Source: Candidatus Omnitrophota bacterium (GTDB lineage Bacteria; Omnitrophota; Omnitrophia; Omnitrophales; Aquincolibacteriaceae). From it: DNA of 56,414 bases. Location of the stretch: positions 1 to 56,414 of the forward strand of contig JAKJDL010000010.1 of NCBI GenBank assembly GCA_022705945.1, read 5' to 3'. The position numbers were made by a program, and so were the translations under genes. The notes below the pieces were generated by a model, which worked only from the letters and a program-made list of their open reading frames with translations, was not told the DNA's origin and made no database searches. Below are positions 1-9,281 of the stretch, piece by piece. How positions within the stretch are numbered: the first letter of the stretch is position 1; each line of letters begins with the position of its first letter.

Positions 1-3000
1 CAATGGTCGCGCCGACCGAAGAAAGGTTCTCGGCCTCGATCTTGAGATTCCTGATCCGGGAAGCCCGAATACCCGCCTGCTCCTCCCAGAGAGGCTCTTC
101 AAAAGTTTTCAGGCTCATGTAGGAAACATCCTTGAAATAAACGCATCCTTCCTTCCCCACGCCGGCGCTTTCCTTCACAAGTTCGAGAGTGATCTCGCCT
201 TCCAATCCGGCTTTGCCCGCCATGGGGAACCAGAAAGTCCGGTATTCCGGCACCAGGTTTTTCATGCTGAACGCATATAAAGTGTTGTAGCTCGTTCCTT
301 TAATCTTGAACGTAAAATCCTGGTTCCATGTCATGGAGGGATCCTGCATGAGGGTGACCGACAAAAATCCGTAATCGGAGATCTCGAACGGAGAGTTTTG
401 ATGATTAAAAACCATCCCGAGGACGTGGCTTGTGCTCGTGCTTTGATATTGAAACAGAAAATACGCCTGGGAGTCATAGCCGATATCAGCCCGCCGGGCA
501 TAGATCATTTCGCCCTGGGGGTGATCGGGATAACTGAACTCCCCGACGATCGACCCCGGGATCGCGATCACATTCAGCGTTCTTGATATAAGCTGCGCCC
601 GTTCAGCGGCCCTCTCGGGAAGCATGAGATATTCAAAAAGAGGTATGGAAACGGGCTCGCCTTCCCGCGTAAATTCCGCGTAAACCCCGACGACGCGGCC
701 GGCCGCGTCGTAACGATAAACAAGATCCGTGCGGCCATTCCGGAGGGTCTCGACCGCCGTGATCTCGGTCCCCCGGTAATAAAGCCATATGCCCTCGCCG
801 ACACTCACCCGGTTACCCGCGAATTCATCAATGTCCATCTCCCTTCCGTCACTCAGAACCGCATGGGCCCGGATCAGGTTACCGTCGTCTCCGAACTCAA
901 TCCCCGTAAGAATAGCCTGAGGGGTCGTGATCGAAATGATCCGGCCTCCCTCTATCTGAACCGTATTCCCGTCCTGAATCATCGTCCGGAGCGTCCCGTC
1001 GGTATTGAAAATCCGCCGGCGATCATTGTCCTGGATATTGAAGGAATGGATCGTTCCCCGGAGATCCTGGTCGTAGTAAAAACGACCCGTTTCCAGCTTC
1101 CCCCGCGCGAGATCAATGATGAAACTCGCAATCCCTTTTTCATAGAGCACCGTCCGGCCGTTACGAAAAACCCACTTTGAAAGAAGCCCGTTTTCAAAAT
1201 ACTGAATACTGCCGTCCGCCCGCCGGAGAATGCCGCTTACAAGTTTCCCGGACGAATCGATCGTAAAATTCTCGAGAATTTCCTCGGCATCGCGAACCCC
1301 TCCGCCGAAAGCCTCCGTGACGATCCCGTTCCGGATCAATGTCCTTATCTCCTGTTCGCTTTTACCGAGCATCATCGCCCAGTCCAGCCGGTTCGTTGTC
1401 CGGACCTTGAAGCCGGAAAGCGGTCCGATATAAATTTCTCCGGCGACAGGCTCCCCGTTCGCCGACTGAATGACCGTCGTTATCATCTCCGCCCTGCCGT
1501 CAAGCGGCCGCACTACCGGAATCGTGATGAACTGCCATCCATGTTTTAGCGGTTCGGTCAGAAAAATATTCCCGGTCCCTTTAAATTCAAACTTTAATCG
1601 TATATTTTCCGGCGTGGCGTCGCCGACGCGGACGGGAACCGAAAGAAAATCAAAGCTGTCCAGGTCCAGGGGCGCTGCGCTGTACTTGTTCCAAAGCCCC
1701 ACAGGATGCTCCGCGTCCAGGAACTGGAACGCTATCTGGCGGACCTCTCCCAGTAATGGATCGCGGATCAATCCGCTTGCCGCGTAACCATGCAGAGGCG
1801 TATAAAAAGCCCCCTGGGAATCCGCCCTGTTATAAACATCAAGCTCAAAACCTCCCATGAGGGCCCGACCGAGATCGGCATGACCCGTCAACAAAAGATA
1901 TTCCTGGATATCCATTTCCCGGAAACTGACGCCCTCCCCGAACTCGATCGCGCTGTGGTGGAAAGTTCCGTCCGGCTGGTGATAATTGAACACACGACCT
2001 TCGCCGAATCTGGAATCAAAAACGTTCGGAATAAAGCTCGGCTGTTTCACAAGGCCGGACATCTTTCCGTCGGGCATAACGCTTCCGCCGTCATAAAGCA
2101 CTTCGACGTTTTCGCCGAACGGGGGCATGGGGAGCGCGGAATCCGTCGCGGGGTTCAGGTTCAATAGGAACGATCCGTAGAGGTTGTCGAAGCGCTCCGC
2201 GACACCCCGGTCCATCAGATAGCTCCGTAAATAACCCCGGCTCGTCGTGAGAAGCGAAAGAATGAATGATGCCTGGTCCACACCGAAATACTGCGACGAA
2301 AAAACAGGCTCTTCGGTCGGCAAGATCTCCCCCGTGACGGGATCCGTATGAAGAACGGTTCTTATCGAAAGAGCGTCCACAAAACCCGCTTCCGTCACGA
2401 TCTCCGGAAAACTCGTTTCCAGATTCTTGAGAAACTGAAGCGTGTAATGCGGGGCCAGGCCGAAGGCCGAGGCTGTCCCGTAAATTGACCCGATATCGCT
2501 ATGGCGGACATCATCCGCTTCGGCGGCCGCGGGAAGACCGATTTTGCCTTCGTATCCGTGCCCGGGATTATCGCCCGCCGACAAAAGACCGGGATTCCCT
2601 GTCCCGAAAGCGTATTCGGCCTGCGCATAAAGAAAATTCCGGAGCGCGACATCAAATTCAGGATACCGGGTTTCATCCACATAGATCAGCGGCCAGAACA
2701 TCTGGAAGGCCCCTCCGTCAAACGGCGCCGCGAGTTCGATTATCCGGCCTCCTTCCGTCAAATAACGCCGGATTGTGACATCCAGTCCGTCAAACGCGGG
2801 TTGATACTCGGGGTAATTCGCCGCGAGCCAAACCATGCCCGGGCAAAATTCGTTGAACAGGCGGTCTATATAATAATTGTTAACAAACTCCCATTGCCCG
2901 GTCTGCGGATTAAGTCCGTAAGCACCCCGGAAACGTTTTTTCACGGGATCATAAAAAGCCGCGTATCCCGCTTCCTGGGCTGTCAGGATCGCGTTAGCCC

Positions 3001-6000
3001 GCGCGACAATACTTTCCCGCAAAACCGTCATATCGGGCTCAAGAGAAAGATTTTTTACGGCCCCGAGCACACTCGAAAGGCTGACGGCAAGGTTCAGCGT
3101 GTCTCCAAAACCGTATTGATCGGAAAGGTTTTCGTAACGGTAAGTCTTTATGACTTCCCCGGTTGGCTCCCCGGATTCGTCAAGGACCGGCTCCTCACTT
3201 TCAATGATCCTGAAAAAAGCGACTATACCGTTCCACCCCGCCTGATGCTGGACTTCCTGATAGACCGCCAGCAGGGCTTCCAGTTTTTCGAAAGCCTGTT
3301 TCCTTGAAACAAGCGGCGTTTCGAAATCACCGGCCGCGATCGCGGCAAGGATCTCGGCCCAGAAACCCACAAGCGTGGCCTGGCTGTAATCCGACTGTTG
3401 ATCTTCCGCGAGCAGGTAATTATCGAGAGGAAGTCCGGTGCCCGCGTGGAGCCCTTTGCCTTCCGAAAAAAATCCGAGCTGTTTTTCGACCAGATACCGC
3501 CGGTAAGCGGCTTCGGCGGCCGTCAGAGCCTCCGGAGGGGACGCGGGACCGGGCTCTTGAAATTCGATCGCGTCCGAAAATTCGAGAAAACGACCGGACG
3601 CGGTAATTTGTTTGACGATCTCATTATTTTCGATCAGGCATTGGGTCCCGTCACGAAAAAGGATCTCGCCGCTGAAAATATACCCATTCTCATCAACCGT
3701 CAGTGAACGTAGGCTCGCGTTGGGGAGTTCGATCACGGAAACAAAGTGCTTCCCGGGAAGAAGTTCGGGAACCTCATAGGGCTCGATCCGGACCTGTCTG
3801 GATTGAACATAACGGACCGGACGGCCCTGCTCAAATTCGATCCGTCCCCCGTCCGGGAGATCGATCTTTACAAGTTCGGTCAGCCTTTCAGTCAATCCCT
3901 CACCGTTCGGATAGCGGATCACCCGATAGGTCATCCCGTCTTCCGTGATGAGGCTCTCGGGTTCCCGGCTGTTCTGATAATCGATGAAGATCGTCCGGAC
4001 ACCATCCGCCCCGATCCGTTCGATCACTTTGGAATTTTGATAGACCTCTACCAGCCCGTCCGCAGATGTCCTCCTGAAACCCGTCAGGCTGGTCCCGTTC
4101 CAGACAAGCTCCGTCAAAACAGTCCCGTCCGAGAGCGCGATACGGTCAAGCGAACTTTCGTCGACACGAAGAAGAGTCCCGTCACTTAACCGCAGACCCT
4201 CCAGCGCACCCTCCGCGTTATAGATCTGAACCACACCGCTTCCGTCATCCCAGGAGATCGAAAGAAGGTCGCCGTTTTGAGATATTTGATTCCCGATCGA
4301 AACAACCCGATGATCCGGCCCCGTCAAGGCGACGGGAAGGCCGTCCGCAAGCCGCAGAATCTCCCCTTTTCCCGAAACCGTCTGCCGGATATTTCCCGTC
4401 GCATCGTATTCGATCCGTTCGAGAAGATCATTCTGCAGGGTCTCCCAGGCTTCAGGGAATGCATCCTTGCTTTGGAGGAAAAGGTCGGGATCTATTTCGG
4501 TCGAAAAACCCGCCGGCCTGACGGCAATAATCCTCGATAAATAACCCGTAAGATCATGCCCTTCCCGGCTGATACTTATTTCATAGCGGAAAAAATCACC
4601 GTTCGCATTCCTGTAACCTTTGAGAAATCCGTCTTCATAATAGATCTGGGTCCCGTCCGAACGTTTGATCCAGAGCGGTTTTCCCTGACCGTCATAGCGG
4701 GCGGTGAGACTCTCTTCAAAACTCAAAATCCCGGTCACGGAGCCTCCATCACCCGACCGGTAGGCAAAGTCCGTTCTTGTTGAATCGGAGCCGAGGACAT
4801 AGGCCACGGTCCCGTCCTCGTGGTAGATCAATTTCTCCCCGGACGGTTTCTCCAGGCAAACCGGCTTCCCGCCCTGATAAAGCATCCGGTCACCGTTCTG
4901 AAAAACAAGAAGTCCTCCCGCAAGATTGTTCCCGGAATCAAATTCCGGAAGGTAAAGCGTATAAACCGAAGGCTGTTCGACCGCCGCCAGCATATCCCCG
5001 GCATACTTCAGCACCATACCGTTCCGCGTGGTTAAAGTTATCAGGTCCGCGCCCAAAACGGGCACTCCGGGCATTTCGGGAACCTCGGGGTCATTTTTCC
5101 GGAGCATTACTTCATAAGCCAGATAGGTCGAACCGCTTCCCCGGCTACCGCTAATCAAAAGCTCGTTGAGGCCCGGACGGAGTCTCCACGTCTCATTATG
5201 AAGCTCTCCGTCCACCGTATAAGTCAGCGTATAGAATTCCTGATCCGTCAAAGACGGCGACGTCACGACCACAACCGGCAACGCCGGAGCCGTCGTGTAA
5301 AAAATACTGTCGGAAAAAACCGTTCTATTGCCGGCCCGGTCCTCGACCTCGCACAAAACCGTTTTTAATCCGTCTCCTCCTTCCCCGGAGATCTCAACAA
5401 CCTTTTCCGCTCCGTAAGCCTCCCAATCCGTCCAGTTGGATCCGTCATCCAGTGAAAACCTGACGCTGGCAACCGGGGAAAGATCATCCTGCGCCTCGAT
5501 AAAAAGAGCCAGGGCCCTCGAATCCGTCTCGGCGTCCCCCCTGTTGATCCGTAAACTCCCCCACGGCGGCACCGTATCCAGAAAAATCGTCACGGTCTTC
5601 GTCGAAGTGCGTCCGAAAATATCGGTCGCGGAAAGAACCACCGTGTTCTCACCTTCCTGCAGGGAATAGCTCCGGGTCCGATCCTTGCCGTCCACGGTGT
5701 AACGAAGTTCGCAGGAGCTTTCCCGGGTGTAAACCGGCTGTTCGGGTATTTCGATCTCGGGCGGCGTTGTATCCAGCACAACGCGCCCGTCAAGATAGAA
5801 TTCTTCGATCGAACCATCCTCATAAAGAATCTGATAGCCGGTAAGGGATTGGCCGTCGGTAATGGTCCGGATCCAATGCTCCGCGGAAACTTCACAAGCC
5901 CGGTCCAAAGCGGCTTCAAGCGCGGGAGGAAGGAACGCGCCTTTTCCCCATGCGGGCGAATCCCCGGCCACCGTGTAATCACCATTCGCCGCGCCGATAA

Positions 6001-7210
6001 ACCGGGGATCCGCTTTCAGATTACCGCCGCTTGAAGTTTCGACCGCGGGAGGGGTTGAGCTGCCATAGGCGGTCGGACGCCAGCTGTTAGAATGAAAGAT
6101 GTTCCGTTCCACCGCGGCATACCCGCGGCTCGACTGACCCGAAGCGTGGTGGCTCCAGGAAAATTCATAAATCGCGGAAAACGAACTTCCGGTGATCACA
6201 TTGTCCGTCACCCGGCACCGGGTCCCTCCGAGAATATTGATCGCAATATTATTTTTGACGAAAGTATTGTAGCGGATAACGGTCGTATCTTTGGGAAGCT
6301 GAACTCCAAGATGCGTGTTCCCGAAAAGATTCATTTCGATCAGCGTATCCGCGCCCTGCCAGACAAAAATGCCGTAATCCCGGTTATCCATAATGCGGTT
6401 CTTCCGGATCTTCACGTGGTCGCCTTCCACGCGGATCGCGCTCGCGGGAGTCCCCGCGTAGGGGCCGCCTCCGGTAATCGTCAGGTCTTCAATCCTGTTA
6501 TCCCCAAGCGCCCGGATCACATGCGCACCCGTCCGAAAACTGCCGTGAAGCACAGAACTCTCCGCGGCCTCTCCTTTTAGGTTCACTCCCCGTTTTAAAA
6601 CAAGGTGTTCATAATACGTCCCCGCATGAACGCTGACCGTATCTCCCGACCGGGCCTGATCGATGCTTGACTGGATAGACTCACCCTCATAAACATGAAG
6701 GACGGAACTGCCGTCGGCAAGCAACTCGGTTTTAAGCCTTCCCTCGTCGTCGAAAGTTTCCGATGAAACGGAAGCGGATGAAAGCGAAAGAGGGCTTTCA
6801 TTATTTAATAAAAAAACATCCGTCGTAGAATTTGTGAGCGGAGCGCCGGAAATTTCATTGCCGGCTTCAGCCACGGCAACAACCGGCTGTTCGGAAAAAA
6901 TATTGTAGTCCTGTGCGGTGAACATCTCGGCAAAAACGGTCTGGTTAAGCATAAAACAAAAAATCGTGATCCAGGAGATCACCCTAAAACCAAAATTCCG
7001 GTCCGCCCGGGCCCCTCCGACAGGAGAGCCGAGCTTGCAAATGCCGGACATTCTTTTAATGGTCCGGGCCCGGGAAAGACGGCATGCATTCTCCCGGGGA
7101 TCCCGGAGGCGGTTGGGAGCGATGCGGGAAACCAGTGTTTCAGAGAAATCTTCGTCCGGCTTCCCCGCACCTGCATTTTCACGATCGTTTTTTCCGGATA
7201 TTTTCTTCAT
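1..7210 (-). CDS. Giant exported multidomain protein (N-terminal part; runs off left edge)
   Basis: Seen: one frame stays open from ATG at 7210 to position 1, about 2403 codons with no stop. Residues 1-76 are charged, then a hydrophobic segment (about 77-94, ending VFA) looks like an internal or extended signal peptide. Then come a right-handed parallel beta-helix region (about 170-410, e.g. DTVSVHAGTYYEHLVL), Ig-like domains (about 465-690), repeated DG...Y strands resembling YD/RHS or MORN repeats (about 700-1190 and again 1910-2200), an alpha/alpha-toroid resembling GH144/glucoamylase-like COG5368 (about 1200-1670: TLVGFWAEILAAIAAGD, GFVDA, GVDQASFILSLL), and two jelly-roll-like modules (about 1770-1890 and 2220-2370). 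Inference: a secreted or surface protein acting on or binding glycans. The enzyme assignment is by motif only. No Shine-Dalgarno precedes the ATG; a promoter abuts it. Confidence 0.8.
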   Translation of the reverse strand, partial: MKKISGKNDRENAGAGKPDEDFSETLVSRIAPNRLRDPRENACRLSRARTIKRMSGICKLGSPVGGARADRNFGFRVISWITIFCFMLNQTVFAEMFTAQDYNIFSEQPVVAVAEAGNEISGAPLTNSTTDVFLLNNESPLSLSSASVSSETFDDEGRLKTELLADGSSVLHVYEGESIQSSIDQARSGDTVSVHAGTYYEHLVLKRGVNLKGEAAESSVLHGSFRTGAHVIRALGDNRIEDLTITGGGPYAGTPASAIRVEGDHVKIRKNRIMDNRDYGIFVWQGADTLIEMNLFGNTHLGVQLPKDTTVIRYNTFVKNNIAINILGGTRCRVTDNVITGSSFSAIYEFSWSHHASGQSSRGYAAVERNIFHSNSWRPTAYGSSTPPAVETSSGGNLKADPRFIGAANGDYTVAGDSPAWGKGAFLPPALEAALDRACEVSAEHWIRTITDGQSLTGYQILYEDGSIEEFYLDGRVVLDTTPPEIEIPEQPVYTRESSCELRYTVDGKDRTRSYSLQEGENTVVLSATDIFGRTSTKTVTIFLDTVPPWGSLRINRGDAETDSRALALFIEAQDDLSPVASVRFSLDDGSNWTDWEAYGAEKVVEISGEGGDGLKTVLCEVEDRAGNRTVFSDSIFYTTAPALPVVVVTSPSLTDQEFYTLTYTVDGELHNETWRLRPGLNELLISGSRGSGSTYLAYEVMLRKNDPEVPEMPGVPVLGADLITLTTRNGMVLKYAGDMLAAVEQPSVYTLYLPEFDSGNNLAGGLLVFQNGDRMLYQGGKPVCLEKPSGEKLIYHEDGTVAYVLGSDSTRTDFAYRSGDGGSVTGILSFEESLTARYDGQGKPLWIKRSDGTQIYYEDGFLKGYRNANGDFFRYEISISREGHDLTGYLSRIIAVRPAGFSTEIDPDLFLQSKDAFPEAWETLQNDLLERIEYDATGNIRQTVSGKGEILRLADGLPVALTGPDHRVVSIGNQISQNGDLLSISWDDGSGVVQIYNAEGALEGLRLSDGTLLRVDESSLDRIALSDGTVLTELVWNGTSLTGFRRTSADGLVEVYQNSKVIERIGADGVRTIFIDYQNSREPESLITEDGMTYRVIRYPNGEGLTERLTELVKIDLPDGGRIEFEQGRPVRYVQSRQVRIEPYEVPELLPGKHFVSVIELPNASLRSLTVDENGYIFSGEILFRDGTQCLIENNEIVKQITASGRFLEFSDAIEFQEPGPASPPEALTAAEAAYRRYLVEKQLGFFSEGKGLHAGTGLPLDNYLLAEDQQSDYSQATLVGFWAEILAAIAAGDFETPLVSRKQAFEKLEALLAVYQEVQHQAGWNGIVAFFRIIESEEPVLDESGEPTGEVIKTYRYENLSDQYGFGDTLNLAVSLSSVLGAVKNLSLEPDMTVLRESIVARANAILTAQEAGYAAFYDPVKKRFRGAYGLNPQTGQWEFVNNYYIDRLFNEFCPGMVWLAANYPEYQPAFDGLDVTIRRYLTEGGRIIELAAPFDGGAFQMFWPLIYVDETRYPEFDVALRNFLYAQAEYAFGTGNPGLLSAGDNPGHGYEGKIGLPAAAEADDVRHSDIGSIYGTASAFGLAPHYTLQFLKNLETSFPEIVTEAGFVDALSIRTVLHTDPVTGEILPTEEPVFSSQYFGVDQASFILSLLTTSRGYLRSYLMDRGVAERFDNLYGSFLLNLNPATDSALPMPPFGENVEVLYDGGSVMPDGKMSGLVKQPSFIPNVFDSRFGEGRVFNYHQPDGTFHHSAIEFGEGVSFREMDIQEYLLLTGHADLGRALMGGFELDVYNRADSQGAFYTPLHGYAASGLIRDPLLGEVRQIAFQFLDAEHPVGLWNKYSAAPLDLDSFDFLSVPVRVGDATPENIRLKFEFKGTGNIFLTEPLKHGWQFITIPVVRPLDGRAEMITTVIQSANGEPVAGEIYIGPLSGFKVRTTNRLDWAMMLGKSEQEIRTLIRNGIVTEAFGGGVRDAEEILENFTIDSSGKLVSGILRRADGSIQYFENGLLSKWVFRNGRTVLYEKGIASFIIDLARGKLETGRFYYDQDLRGTIHSFNIQDNDRRRIFNTDGTLRTMIQDGNTVQIEGGRIISITTPQAILTGIEFGDDGNLIRAHAVLSDGREMDIDEFAGNRVSVGEGIWLYYRGTEITAVETLRNGRTDLVYRYDAAGRVVGVYAEFTREGEPVSIPLFEYLMLPERAAERAQLISRTLNVIAIPGSIVGEFSYPDHPQGEMIYARRADIGYDSQAYFLFQYQSTSTSHVLGMVFNHQNSPFEISDYGFLSVTLMQDPSMTWNQDFTFKIKGTSYNTLYAFSMKNLVPEYRTFWFPMAGKAGLEGEITLELVKESAGVGKEGCVYFKDVSYMSLKTFEEPLWEEQAGIRASRIRNLKIEAENLSSVGATI

Positions 7211-7246
7211 CGCCAGAAAGATAGACGGGCCGGAAAATGATGTAAA
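7211..7246 (-). promoter_or_regulatory. Candidate promoter of the giant gene, almost leaderless
   Basis: On the minus strand TTTACA (7246-7241), a 17-nt spacer and TATCTT (7223-7218) are followed by only 7 nt before the ATG at 7210. No purine-rich ribosome site lies in between. The spacing fits a sigma70-type promoter whose transcript begins at or next to the start codon. The -10 matches only 4 of 6 consensus bases. Confidence 0.4.
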
Positions 7247-7376
7247 CGGAATAAAAACTTATTAAATTTGTTGCTATTCTATGGATTGATTTTAATCGCT
7301 TTTTAATAGATATATAAGGCCGCGCTGAAAAGATTTTTATCTGCAGAACTATTTCAAAAGAAGATGACAATTTCTG

Positions 7377-7574
7377 CTAGAAGCTGACTCCGGACGGACA
7401 CTTTTGGTCTTCCGAAAGATCAAGAGTTTCAGCGATGTAATTCCGGACGTGGATCGGGGGCTGGTTATCAAAAAGGAGAAAAAGGTTCCGGAGGAAACGA
7501 CGGACTTCCGCGGCAATCTTTTTGTCTTTGATCTGCGGGAGCCTGCCTTCCGGTTCGTCAGAGAATATCCCCAC
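7377..7574 (-). CDS. Possible small protein or gene remnant
   Basis: A 65-codon frame starting at GTG sits in the 582-bp gap between the giant gene and the FadL-type gene. Its composition is protein-like (KIAAEVRRFLRNLFLLF, YIAETLDLSEDQK), with an amphipathic helical middle. GGGAGGA directly abuts the GTG, which is too close for a good ribosome site, and the frame has no ATG upstream before a stop. I do not recognise it. It could be a decayed fragment or chance; the rest of this gap is AT-rich and shows no other gene. Confidence 0.25.
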   Translation of the reverse strand: MGIFSDEPEGRLPQIKDKKIAAEVRRFLRNLFLLFDNQPPIHVRNYIAETLDLSEDQKCPSGVSF

Positions 7575-7715
7575 TCCTCCCGTATCTTTTGAGATATTAA
7601 CACCTTATATAATGCTACATAAATCATAAAAATATATGTTTGAATAATTTATAAAAAAAACTATCTTTTTTATTCACTTTAAATATAAAAGCATTGAAGA
7701 AAATTAAGAAACTAT

Positions 7716-7730
7716 CCGATACAATATCGG
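7716..7730 (+). promoter_or_regulatory. Palindromic operator-like site over the -10 of the FadL-type gene
   Basis: CCGATA-CAA-TATCGG is a perfect 6-3-6 inverted repeat. It contains TACAAT (7720-7725), a plausible -10 box, with a weak TTGAAG 20 nt upstream. Transcription from here would give a leader of about 60 nt to the ATG at 7793, which has its own AGGAG site. A repressor bound here would block the promoter; this is an inference from position and symmetry. Confidence 0.4.
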
Positions 7731-7792
7731 AACTGCCCGTTTTTATAAGAGTTGGATCAACTTTAAAATAAACTTCAAACAGGAGCGTTGAG

Positions 7793-9223
7793 ATGAATAA
7801 ATTCGTTGCGGTTATCGCATTGATCAGCATGGCAACCTTTTCCCCTACTGCCGCATGGGCCGTCGGGTCCGGAGGATTGGAAAACGCTTCTTTCAGCGCC
7901 CAACAGCTCGGCCTCGGCGGAACAGGCACCGCGACCCCGGATGAACCGGCCGCCATCTCCTATAATCCCGCCGGCATCGTGGACCTGCCGGGCATCCAGC
8001 TTCAGAGCAATGCGAATTTCATCAGCCTGATGACGTTCAAGGACAACAATGTGACGGGAGATACCCGAAGTTCGGGCACCCTCTCACTTGTCCCTACGGC
8101 GTATCTCACGATAAACCCCGGAAAGATCTTCTGCGACCGCCTGGCGTTCGGCATCGGGAGCGATTCACCGTTCGGGCTGATGAACAAATACAATTCAAAT
8201 GACCCCGCCGTTCACTACACGGGCTGGAGAAATTATCTCAAGATGTACACGCTCAAACCGACGATCGCGTTCAAGGCCACCGACTGGCTCAATATCGGCG
8301 GCGGGCCGATGTGGTACCGGGTTTATGACTTCGGCGGAATCCAAGCTTATCCGAACAACCTCGTTACGCTCGACAGTTCGGTCCCCGTGTTCCTGAGACA
8401 GAACATGCCGGACGGGCAGATACGGATCAACACCTCGGGCAATCACTGGGGATGGCAAATGGGTCTTTTGGCAAAACTGAAAGAGAAACACCGTTTCGGC
8501 TATTATTTCCGGAGCCCCGTGGTCGTGACCGCCAAGGGGCGCGTCAAGGTCGAAAACGCGAATGTTCCGTCGGGCTTTCCGTTCGGCGGGGCAGGGCTTC
8601 ATCATTTTGAAACGGGGGTCCACACAAAGATCAATTTCCCCATGAACATGACCTGGGCTTACGCCTATCAGGCTTCACCCAAAACCCATTACGAAGCGGA
8701 CTTCTCATGGACACGCTGGTCAACCATGAAACGCACTTATTTTGTGAACGACCCGACGGGAAATAATTACGATGACGCGATCCTGAACGCGGTCCGCAGC
8801 GCCGACAAGGACTGGCGGAACGGTTACGGGATCCATCTCGGCGCAAGTCACAAGCTCACGGAGAAACTTACGCTCCGTGGCGGCAGCTGGTTCTACTGGA
8901 CACCGATCCCCAAAACCCACTTTACACCGAGCATCGCCGATGCGAACCACCTTGCGTTATCGATCGGCCTCGGTTACAAGGTAAACAAATACCTTAATGC
9001 GGATCTCTGCTATTACAACTCGTTCTATTTCAGGAGGAGGATCGATAACAGCATTGCGGAACACGCGTCTCTCATCAATTCTTCCGTTGATGGCCGATAC
9101 TCTTCTTATTCTCAGGCCTTTACGATCAGCATGACCCTAAAATGGGACGATATTTTCCCGAGAGCCTTCAAGGGTGAAACCGCCGAAGCGCCTTCGATCG
9201 AGATAAATCCGGCAGGAAAATAA
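7793..9223 (+). CDS. Outer-membrane transport protein, OmpP1/FadL/TodX family
   Basis: A 476-residue protein with a clear signal peptide (MNKFVAVIALISMATFSP...AWA) followed by a start typical of FadL proteins: LGLGGTGTATPDEPAAISYN and then NPAGI. The body is rich in alternating beta strands with aromatic girdles. FadL-type barrels form a 14-stranded outer-membrane channel with an N-terminal hatch and take up long-chain fatty acids or other hydrophobic compounds; the substrate here cannot be read from sequence. Length is slightly above the usual ~440 residues. The start is supported by CAGGAGCG eight or so bases upstream. It is a lone plus-strand gene ending at a strong bidirectional hairpin and may be controlled through the palindrome at 7716-7730. 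Confidence 0.85.
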   Translation: MNKFVAVIALISMATFSPTAAWAVGSGGLENASFSAQQLGLGGTGTATPDEPAAISYNPAGIVDLPGIQLQSNANFISLMTFKDNNVTGDTRSSGTLSLVPTAYLTINPGKIFCDRLAFGIGSDSPFGLMNKYNSNDPAVHYTGWRNYLKMYTLKPTIAFKATDWLNIGGGPMWYRVYDFGGIQAYPNNLVTLDSSVPVFLRQNMPDGQIRINTSGNHWGWQMGLLAKLKEKHRFGYYFRSPVVVTAKGRVKVENANVPSGFPFGGAGLHHFETGVHTKINFPMNMTWAYAYQASPKTHYEADFSWTRWSTMKRTYFVNDPTGNNYDDAILNAVRSADKDWRNGYGIHLGASHKLTEKLTLRGGSWFYWTPIPKTHFTPSIADANHLALSIGLGYKVNKYLNADLCYYNSFYFRRRIDNSIAEHASLINSSVDGRYSSYSQAFTISMTLKWDDIFPRAFKGETAEAPSIEINPAGK

Positions 9224-9243
9224 AAGCGGGAAAACCCTCCCGG

Positions 9244-9281
9244 AAAAACCCGGCGTTCGTTTTAGCGCGCGCCGGGTTTTT
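9244..9281. terminator. Bidirectional rho-independent terminator
   Basis: AAAAACCCGGCG (9244-9255) pairs perfectly with CGCCGGGTTTTT (9270-9281) around a 14-nt loop. The flanking A and T runs make it a terminator on both strands. It lies between the convergent FadL-type gene and gpsA and touches the gpsA stop codon. Confidence 0.9.

Noticed and set aside
2501-3307. 268-codon plus-strand frame in the giant-gene region
   Set aside because: The minus frame is continuously open for about 2400 codons with domain-like sequence; the plus frame is rich in Arg, Pro and His as in typical antisense shadows.
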